From Clostridia bacterium (GTDB lineage Bacteria; Bacillota; Clostridia; UMGS1883; UMGS1540), in assembly GCA_029006755.1 (NCBI GenBank), contig JAQXGO010000022.1, forward strand, positions 1 to 39,777: DNA of 39,777 nt, in the 5' to 3' direction. The notes under the pieces were generated by a model. The model worked only from the letters and a program-made list of their open reading frames with translations. It was not told the DNA's origin and did no database searches. This document shows positions 34,251 through 39,777 of this stretch, one piece after another; within the stretch, counting starts at the first letter, position 1, and each line of letters begins with the position of its first letter. Position numbers and translations under genes: made by a program.

Positions 34251-34842
34251 ATGGAAACGCTAAAATATAAGGTCAGTGGTATGGCTTGTGCCGCCTGCGT
34301 GTCGCGGTTGAAAGAGCCGTACGGGGCGTAGAAGCGTGCACAGTGAAATTGGCGGCGGCGCAGGATGTGGCCGAGATGCGCAAGCGGAGGCTTTCCGTTA
34401 TTATGTTGACCGGTGACAATCAAAATACGGCAAAAAAATAGCCAATGCCGTGGGCATTGACGAAGTGTTTGCGGAGGTTCTTCCCACGGAAAATGCGTCA
34501 TCATGGTGGGAGATGGGATGAACGATGCGCCGGCACTGTCAGCAGCGGATGTTGGCATGGCGCAAGGCGGCACGCATATCGCGATAGAAAGCGCCGGCAT
34601 TGTGCTTACCGGAGAAGGTCTGGCCATGGTCAATCGCGCTATTCGCCTGAGCCGGCGAACCATGCGCATTATTTCAGGAAAAATTGTTTTGGGCGTTTAT
34701 CTATAATAACATCGGCATTCCGCTGGCAGCCGGAGTGTTTCCGGGCCTTTCTCTCGACCCGATGTTTGCCGGTGCTGCCATGGCACTTTCCTCGCTCTGT
34801 GTGGTCGGCAACGCACTGCGCATACAGAAAGGGCGCTTATAA
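34251..34842 (+). pseudogene. Copper-type P-type ATPase, internally deleted remnant
   Basis: Only fragments of a ~750-aa heavy-metal ATPase remain. ATG with a good ribosome site starts the metal-binding domain (KYKVSGMACAACVSR), then a one-base frameshift leads to VERAVRGVEACTV in another frame. The text then jumps to the nucleotide/P-domain end (SVIMLTGDNQNTAKK, a stop, then ANAVGIDEVFAEVLPTEN), then VIMVGDGMNDAPALSAADVG, GTHIAIESAGIVLTG and the last membrane helices ([30 protein letters not shown]). The transmembrane core and the DKTGT phosphorylation site are gone. It ends one base before the convergent dacF gene. Confidence 0.9.
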
Positions 34843-34843
34843 C

Positions 34844-36121
34844 CTAATACTGGCTGCGCCGCCGCATTTCTGCCCGTTTGCGCCGCCGTCTTCTTTTGGC
34901 CTGCGCTTTGCAAATGCGAACGAGAACCCAGAAACAAAAGAGAAGAAATACAATCACATAAAACCAGGTAGAGGAGAATAGGAGTTGTAAAAAGGTTTGT
35001 GCTTCACAAGGTTCTTTTGTAAGCATAAGCGTTTGCCCTACGAGCGTATCTCCATACCAGTATTCCATCCGTCCTAATGCCGTACCGGCATCAATGGGCG
35101 CGGTGGAATCTTTTTTTATGTATTCTTTTTTTTCTACATCTGCCGGATTCGCTTCCGGTGGCAGGCTATACGATACATCTGTAGCCGCATAGAGGGGAAG
35201 GCTATCACAGTCCTTTGCACCGGTCACCGGCACGGTACTGATATAGGAGCCGGCAGAAACCGGCTTTTGCGGTTTGCAATGCTCTACACCATAGGAAAGC
35301 AGGGCACGGCTGTCCACAAAGGAAGCATTTTGCCCGGTTTCACTTGTGCCGCCGAAAACAACAGCAATATAGAATCCACCGTTTGCTTCCGCGGCAGAAA
35401 CCAAACAGCTTCGCGCAGAATCGGTATAGCCGGTCTTGATGCCGACAGCATTTTCATAATAATACGTGTGGCTGGGATTTAAAAGATGGTTGGTGTTATC
35501 CAGATGACGCGGTGTTTCGCTTTTGTTGGTTGGGGCAATGGTGTATGTGCGAAGGCTCACAATTTCCCGAAAAGCCGGCATTTGCATTGCGAAGCGCGCC
35601 AGTTTAGCCATATCCTCTGCGGTGGTATAATGATCTTCGTTATGTAAGCCGTGGGTGTTCACAAAGTGCGTGTTCGTTGCACCAAGCTCCTGCGCACGGA
35701 TATTCATTTTCTCTACAAAAGCATCTATGCTACCGGCAACATGTTCCGCAATCACGTTCGCAGAATCGTTGGCGGAGCAAATTAAAAGGGAATAGACAAG
35801 ATCCTTAAAGGAGACGATTTCGCCTTCATACCATCCGGCTTTGCTGCTGTCAAAGCTTATGCTGTTGACCGCCTGGAAGCTGACGGTCACTTTATCGTCG
35901 AAATTGCCGTTTTCAAGCGCTAAAATTGCGGTCATAACCTTCGTGGTACTGGCCGGATACGCCTTTTGTGTCTGTGCTTTGCCGTATAACATGATACCGC
36001 TTGCCCCGTCAATCAAAATAGCCGTAGGCGACAAAACGGAAGGAGCGGCAAGGGTAGGCATAACTCCCAAAAGGGTAAAAACAAGTATAAACAGCTGTGT
36101 GCAGCGTATGATTCTTTTCAA
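34844..36121 (-). CDS. D-alanyl-D-alanine carboxypeptidase (S11 family, DacF-like)
   Basis: A 425-aa penicillin-binding protein. A signal peptide covers ~1-25 (cleavage near LAA). The S11 motifs are S58-T-T-K61, S116-A-N118 and K229-T-G231. Residues ~275-365 are the C-terminal beta domain. A hydrophobic helix (~385-405, FYVIVFLLFCFWVLVRI) and a very basic tail (AKRRRRRKRAEMRRR) anchor it to the outer face of the membrane. It trims the terminal D-Ala of peptidoglycan stem peptides. It is the third gene of an operon, 22 bases after the protease gene. Several Dac paralogues are possible, so no gene symbol is fixed. Confidence 0.93.
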   Translation of the reverse strand: MKRIIRCTQLFILVFTLLGVMPTLAAPSVLSPTAILIDGASGIMLYGKAQTQKAYPASTTKVMTAILALENGNFDDKVTVSFQAVNSISFDSSKAGWYEGEIVSFKDLVYSLLICSANDSANVIAEHVAGSIDAFVEKMNIRAQELGATNTHFVNTHGLHNEDHYTTAEDMAKLARFAMQMPAFREIVSLRTYTIAPTNKSETPRHLDNTNHLLNPSHTYYYENAVGIKTGYTDSARSCLVSAAEANGGFYIAVVFGGTSETGQNASFVDSRALLSYGVEHCKPQKPVSAGSYISTVPVTGAKDCDSLPLYAATDVSYSLPPEANPADVEKKEYIKKDSTAPIDAGTALGRMEYWYGDTLVGQTLMLTKEPCEAQTFLQLLFSSTWFYVIVFLLFCFWVLVRICKAQAKRRRRRKRAEMRRRSQY

Positions 36122-36143
36122 AATAAACCTCCAGAATGTATAA

Positions 36144-37727
36144 TCATTTGCTTGATTGTACGGATACCGTATAATCGGCTTGTAAGGGGGAAAGATGCGA
36201 ACTCCAAAGAAAAATGCGTGTGTCTGCCGGGCAGGCAGGTAAGGGGGAAAAGCCAGGCTCTAAGGATGCAGTAGAAAAGTCACAAAGACTGTTATCCGCC
36301 GCGTATTGGGCGGCCAAAAGCCATGTCGGTTGCACGGTATAGATCGTGTGCCCCGAGCCTGCTTTCATGACAAAGCCGTTTGCACCATCTGCATCGTCCG
36401 CAGTCAGCGAAGAAAGATGCGGGAAAGTAGATATAGGAACAAAGACAGACGGATATGCGCCTGCAAGCTGCAGGGTGTCTACATGGTAGCCGGGTCCGCG
36501 CAGCGAATAGGATAGCGTTGAGAAATCGTTACTGCAAAGCGTGCAAAGACCTGCACTTTCCGGAAACAACCGGCCCAGAAAAGCGGGGACATGCAGAAGG
36601 CCGTACCCATAATAATTATCCCGGCCGGCTTCGCCCAAATCCGTTGCAGTCGCAGTCAAAGCCGTTTCGAGTTCCTCTGTCGTCAACGTAGAATCATATT
36701 GCAGCGCAAGCGCAAGAACGCCGGAAACAAAGGGAGCAGAGAAAGAAGTGCCGGAATCAATCGCATAGGTGTCAGTCTGCTGTGCAGAGGAGTAGGTGGC
36801 ACCTAATACTTCCTCACCGGGCGCAACAATATCTACGCTCTCATTATAAACAGAAAACCAGGAATGTTGAGAATTTTTATTCACAGAGCCTACGCCGATC
36901 ACACCGGGAAAGCCGGCCGGATAGTTTATCGCCGTATAGGAAGAATCACCGATGCTGCTTGAATAATTCCCGACTGCGGCCACGATCGTAATGCCGGCCG
37001 CTTGCGCACGCTGTACCGCATCAAGAAAAAGATTATATTCGTCTGTGCCGACGCCCAAGGAGGCGCCAAGGCTCATGTTCAGAATTCTGCAATTGGTTTC
37101 TGCCTGATGCGAAACCACATAATCAATGCCATTTGCAATGCAGCTAATGGTAGTGGTATTTCCGCTTCCAAAGCATTTAATGGGCAGAATCTTGGAAAGC
37201 GGTGCCGTCCCAACAGTCGGCAGACTGAGAGCATATTCGCCGGGGCCTGTCGCCGCAGCAAGAATGGACGATACAAAAGTACCATGTCCGTTTTCATCCT
37301 GGGTGTCTGTATTATTTGCATAGGTATTCCAGCCATTTAAAATGCGCCCGGCAAATTCCGGGTGCGTACTGCGAATGCCGGTATCAATAATGCCTACGGT
37401 GACGCCTTCGCCGGTAAACCGGCAGTCGCGCATGAGCGGCAGTTGCATACTTGTCGTTGCCCAGTCCAAATCTTGCGGCACATCAAAAAGCCGTACAGCA
37501 AAATTTTCTGCATAAAGTTCCGCAAGGCCCATTTCCAAAAGCAGCTTTGCATCAGCCTCTGTGTCTACCGTGATATAGCGGGAGGAAGGGGCGGATTCTG
37601 TTGCAGAAAACAGAGAAATGGCGGATTTCTCCTCCAGCTTCACAACATACCCATTCTCTGTCTTTGCAACAACCGGCAGCGCAAAAAGGAAAAGCCATAT
37701 TGCAAGAAAAAAAGCAAGTTTTCGCAT
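36144..37727 (-). CDS. Secreted subtilisin-like serine protease (S8)
   Basis: A 527-aa exported protease. Residues 1-21 are a signal peptide. Residues ~28-85 look like an I9-type propeptide (ITVDTEADAKLLLEMGLAEL). The catalytic triad is D115 (VGIIDTGIRSTHP), H148 (DENGHGTFVSS) and S328 (DSGTSFSAPFVSG), with oxyanion asparagine in AAVGNYSSS. About 150 residues after the catalytic domain have no recognised fold. The ATG at 37727 is preferred over GTG at 37736 because GGAG ends eight bases before it. The gene lies between a lipoprotein gene and a carboxypeptidase gene on one transcript. Confidence 0.92.
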   Translation of the reverse strand: MRKLAFFLAIWLFLFALPVVAKTENGYVVKLEEKSAISLFSATESAPSSRYITVDTEADAKLLLEMGLAELYAENFAVRLFDVPQDLDWATTSMQLPLMRDCRFTGEGVTVGIIDTGIRSTHPEFAGRILNGWNTYANNTDTQDENGHGTFVSSILAAATGPGEYALSLPTVGTAPLSKILPIKCFGSGNTTTISCIANGIDYVVSHQAETNCRILNMSLGASLGVGTDEYNLFLDAVQRAQAAGITIVAAVGNYSSSIGDSSYTAINYPAGFPGVIGVGSVNKNSQHSWFSVYNESVDIVAPGEEVLGATYSSAQQTDTYAIDSGTSFSAPFVSGVLALALQYDSTLTTEELETALTATATDLGEAGRDNYYGYGLLHVPAFLGRLFPESAGLCTLCSNDFSTLSYSLRGPGYHVDTLQLAGAYPSVFVPISTFPHLSSLTADDADGANGFVMKAGSGHTIYTVQPTWLLAAQYAADNSLCDFSTASLEPGFSPLPACPADTRIFLWSSHLSPLQADYTVSVQSSK

Positions 37728-37748
37728 ATCAATCACTCCGCGGATAAA

Positions 37749-38423
37749 TTAAGAGGAAAAAAAGCCGTCACCGGTTGCGGTATTATAAATGCCATAACAA
37801 GAAAGGGTGGTCATCATCGCACTTTCCTCGCTATAACGCAAGGGCCACCAAGAAAGAAATTCCTCATCCAGCGCATCCAGAGGCTTGTCAGGGGTATAAA
37901 AAATAAATTCTTTACCATCTGTGAGGCCGTATGGGTCAGCGGGAATATAGCGGACACCATCCTCAATCCATGGCGTTTCAGGAGAGCCGGCAAGCGGCGC
38001 ATAGGTAGCTTGCATCGAAAAAGTGTTCTTGTCAAGCTGTTTTATGGATGTAAATTGACCGGAGAATTTACAGATATAAAAGGAGCCGTTTGGATACTCT
38101 TCACCCGAATCCCCCATTTCGGAATCGTGATACTCTCCGGTGAAGGAGCCGTCACTTTGCAGCGTAAGCGTGGTTGACCAGCCGCCTACACCGCTCGAAA
38201 ATACAAAATCCATAGGGTATTTGCCCGGCAGGGCAGAAGCCGCAGGTGAAGGTGCAAAAGAGGCCGCAGGCGTAGCGGTTGGCACGGGTGCCGGCGAAGG
38301 GGAACTTTCGGAAACAATGATACTTCCCTTTTCTGTCATTTCAGTCTTTTTTCTCTCTGCACAGCCTGTTAGACCGGTGATTACAATACTGATAATTAGT
38401 AAATACATCCAAAATTTTTTCAT
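37749..38423 (-). CDS. Lipoprotein of unknown function
   Basis: A 224-aa precursor with a type II signal peptide and lipobox ITGLTGC, lipid-modified cysteine C21. A Ser/Pro/Ala/Thr linker (~42-66) is followed by a compact domain with many Gly, Tyr and Trp residues (GWSTTLTLQSDGSFTGEYHD, SGQFTSIKQLDKNTFSMQ), the style of a lipocalin-like beta barrel. I do not recognise the family. ATG at 38423 follows AAAGGTG; GTG at 38432 is less likely. It is the first gene of the lipoprotein-protease-carboxypeptidase operon. Confidence 0.8.
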   Translation of the reverse strand: MKKFWMYLLIISIVITGLTGCAERKKTEMTEKGSIIVSESSPSPAPVPTATPAASFAPSPAASALPGKYPMDFVFSSGVGGWSTTLTLQSDGSFTGEYHDSEMGDSGEEYPNGSFYICKFSGQFTSIKQLDKNTFSMQATYAPLAGSPETPWIEDGVRYIPADPYGLTDGKEFIFYTPDKPLDALDEEFLSWWPLRYSEESAMMTTLSCYGIYNTATGDGFFSS

Positions 38424-38453
38424 GCAAGACACACCTTTACAGTTCTTTCTTCC

Positions 38454-38482
38454 ATTATATATAAAATGTTCTGCCTTGTCAA
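38454..38482 (-). promoter_or_regulatory. Promoter of the lipoprotein-protease-carboxypeptidase operon
   Basis: On the minus strand consensus TTGACA, 17 bases, consensus TATAAT, about 30 bases before the lipoprotein start. It lies just outside the left end of the insertion sequence, which was inserted 30 bases upstream of the -35 box. Confidence 0.88.
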
Positions 38483-38537
38483 GAACGATTTCGGAATGCC
38501 AACAGAAAAAACTGTAGGTTTACAATAGATGTGTTAC

Positions 38538-38585
38538 ATTCCGATATATTTTCATACGAGTAAACCTCGTACAAAAACATATCGG
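38538..38585. repeat. Long hairpin inside the left part of the IS
   Basis: CCGATAT, TTTT and TACGAG pair in order with CTCGTA, AAAA and ATATCGG around a TAAAC loop, a ~17-bp interrupted stem. It could block transcription entering from outside the element. Confidence 0.7.
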
Positions 38586-38595
38586 CAAAAAACAA

Positions 38596-38666
38596 TAGCA
38601 AGTGAAACTTCTTTGTGTTATAGTTAATTCACCACAAAAAAACAAAAACAAAGGAGCCACTTGCTA
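38596..38666 (+). promoter_or_regulatory. Start-codon-sequestering inverted repeat of the transposase mRNA
   Basis: TAGCAAGTG at 38596-38604 is the perfect complement of CACTTGCTA at 38658-38666. The second arm ends on the A of the transposase ATG and lies directly behind the AAGGAG ribosome site (38651-38656). A message containing both arms would fold over the start; one beginning between them would be free. Inner TTTGTG/CACAAA can extend the stem. Confidence 0.6.
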
Positions 38667-39604
38667 TGAAAACTATAACACAAACTATGAGATTTAGGCA
38701 AGCATTAGTTGAATATTCTTTAAAAAATGGTGTAACCAAATCTGCTATCCGTTACAAAGTAAATCGTCAGTATGTTTATCGTTGGCGTAAAAGATATGAC
38801 GGAACGTTGCAATCTTTAGCAGATAAATCACACAGACCTTATCACCATCCAAACCAGCATACTCCCGAAGAACTGAAACTAATCGCCGATATGCGCAAAC
38901 GCAACAGTAATGCTGGTTTGGTAGTCTTTTGGGTTAAGCTTCGTCAAAGAGGCTATTCTCGCTCCATAACTGGTCTTTATCGTGTTTTACGTAAACAAGG
39001 TCAAATAGCTGTCAAACCGCCTAATCCCAAGTATATACCTAAACCTTATGAAAAGATGCTTTATCCGGGACAGCGGGTTCAAATTGATGTCAAGGTTGTT
39101 CCTACGGCTTGTATCGTAGGCGATGCACAAGGCGAAAAATTTTATCAATATACTGCTATTGACGAATATTCAAGGTTTCGTTATCTTGAAGCATTTAAAG
39201 AACAGAGTTCTTACAGTTCTGCTGTATTTGTTGAACACCTACTTAAAAAGTTTCCGTTTAAGATTGAGTGTATTCAAACCGATAACGGTCATGAATTTAC
39301 TAAGACTTACGGCAACACTAAAAATCCTACTCTAACATTATTTGAAAACAAACTTTTGCAGCATGGTATTCGTCACAAACTTATTAAAGTGTATACACCA
39401 AGGCACAACGGCAAAGTTGAACGTTCACACCGTAAAGACAACGAATATTTTTATGCTACCCATAAATTTTATTCATTTGATGATTTTGCTAAACAATTAA
39501 AGGTACATAACTATAAATACAACAAGTTTCCTATGCGACCACTTAATTGGAAAACTCCTGCTGACTATATCAAGGCTTTCCTTGAAGATGGTGAAATTTT
39601 TTAA
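38666..39604 (+). CDS. IS481-family-like transposase
   Basis: A 312-aa single-frame DDE transposase. The N-terminal ~100 residues are two helix-turn-helix regions (VTKSAIRYKVNRQYVYRWRK, then MRKRNSNAGLVVFWVKLRQR). The rve integrase core follows with D141 (QRVQIDVKVV), D206 (IECIQTDNGHEF) and E252 (NGKVERSHRKDNEYF). The ribosome site AAGGAG is nine bases before ATG and is partly covered by an RNA stem. The gene appears intact and AT-rich compared with the neighbouring operon. Close IS3-type ORFB proteins are the alternative, but the single frame favours IS481. Confidence 0.9.
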   Translation: MKTITQTMRFRQALVEYSLKNGVTKSAIRYKVNRQYVYRWRKRYDGTLQSLADKSHRPYHHPNQHTPEELKLIADMRKRNSNAGLVVFWVKLRQRGYSRSITGLYRVLRKQGQIAVKPPNPKYIPKPYEKMLYPGQRVQIDVKVVPTACIVGDAQGEKFYQYTAIDEYSRFRYLEAFKEQSSYSSAVFVEHLLKKFPFKIECIQTDNGHEFTKTYGNTKNPTLTLFENKLLQHGIRHKLIKVYTPRHNGKVERSHRKDNEYFYATHKFYSFDDFAKQLKVHNYKYNKFPMRPLNWKTPADYIKAFLEDGEIF

Positions 39605-39721
39605 CTAATTTTGTAACACATCATTGACAAACCTACATTTAAGAAAAAAATAGTTGTTTTCTCAATGGTATTGAATGTGCTGAAAATGGGAAGTATCAAA
39701 GAAAAGAACACCTATATTTAT

Positions 39722-39750
39722 TTGACAAATCAGAAAGATTGTGGTAACAT
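39722..39750 (+). promoter_or_regulatory. Strong promoter pointing out of the window
   Basis: TTGACA, 17 bases, TAACAT, 85 bases past the IS right end. It must serve a gene beyond 39777. The IS probably cut this gene's upstream region off from the divergent lipoprotein operon. Confidence 0.65.
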
Positions 39751-39777
39751 ATTAGACAAGTATAGCTATGTGGTTTT

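Larger units (their letters stand above)
38513..39637 (+). mobile_element. IS481-like insertion sequence, complete
   Basis: A 1125-bp element. The left end TGTAGGTTTACAATAGATGT (continuing GTTACA) and the right end, read on the other strand TGTAGGTTTGTCAATGATGT (continuing GTTACA), are imperfect inverted repeats of about 26 bases. One transposase gene fills the interior. Flanks (AAAAAC and TTTAAG) show no clear target duplication, so it may be old or one flank may have recombined. It sits in the upstream region of the minus-strand operon. Confidence 0.88.

Overview
The window looks like a chromosomal segment of a Gram-positive, Clostridia-type Firmicute. The signs are AGGAGG-type ribosome sites, many TTGACA-17-TATAAT promoters, a WalR/WalK-like two-component pair, acpP-rnc linkage, ThiT, MutS2, NrdR, a DivIVA-like protein and two secreted proteins with S-layer homology (SLH) domains. 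The family cannot be fixed from this sequence alone. Most of the window has mixed, moderate GC. Positions ~1.37-3.65 kb are strikingly AT-rich, and 3.8-7.7 kb is somewhat AT-richer than what follows.

Layout. (1) 1-1209: the 3' end of a 23S rRNA gene, a 5S gene, then three ~189-bp tandem units. The last unit ends in an intact tRNA-Asn(GTT); the first two end in only its 5' half. (2) 1178-3790: a small decayed mobile island. It holds a truncated DUF3991/Toprim gene, the last 30 codons of a tyrosine integrase, and an intact NAT_N/GNAT_C-type acyltransferase gene. It lies between two copies of a terminator-plus-palindrome module and is punctuated by three copies of an ATCTAAACC repeat. (3) 3875-7655, minus strand: an M20 peptidase-CapA-like operon and an EamA-family transporter. 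(4) 7745-8030 and 13912-14441: three copies of a ~287-bp structured element with terminal inverted repeats. (5) 8055-10207: a secreted glucosaminidase with SH3, Big2-like and SLH domains, divergent from (6) acpP-rnc-radical SAM-HAD-rluA at 10237-13884, a tightly overlapping operon. (7) 14586-17263, minus strand: an SLH protein carrying five internal beta-rich repeats, and the thiamine transporter ThiT. (8) 17348-34224, plus strand: a long housekeeping run of walR, walK, tsaB, rpiB, nrdR, gltX, a divIVA-like gene, comM, a small membrane protein, uvrA, polA, coaE, a lytic transglycosylase and mutS2. It ends in a wrecked copper-type P-ATPase gene. (9) 34844-38482, minus strand: a lipoprotein-subtilase-DD-carboxypeptidase operon. 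(10) 38513-39637: a complete IS481-like insertion sequence, followed by a strong promoter pointing out of the window.

How it fits together. Most genes serve core information processing (tRNA charging and modification, DNA repair and replication, RNA processing) or cell-envelope homeostasis (WalRK, lytic transglycosylase, glucosaminidase, SLH proteins, D,D-carboxypeptidase, secreted protease). The features most worth a second look are an in-frame UGA inside the conserved C-terminal ATPase of uvrA, the tandem array of tRNA-Asn 5' halves behind the rRNA operon, the structured ~287-bp repeat family that forms gene ends, and a start-codon-sequestering hairpin in the insertion sequence. I found no CRISPR array, no complete prophage or conjugative element, and no clear new defence or biosynthetic system.
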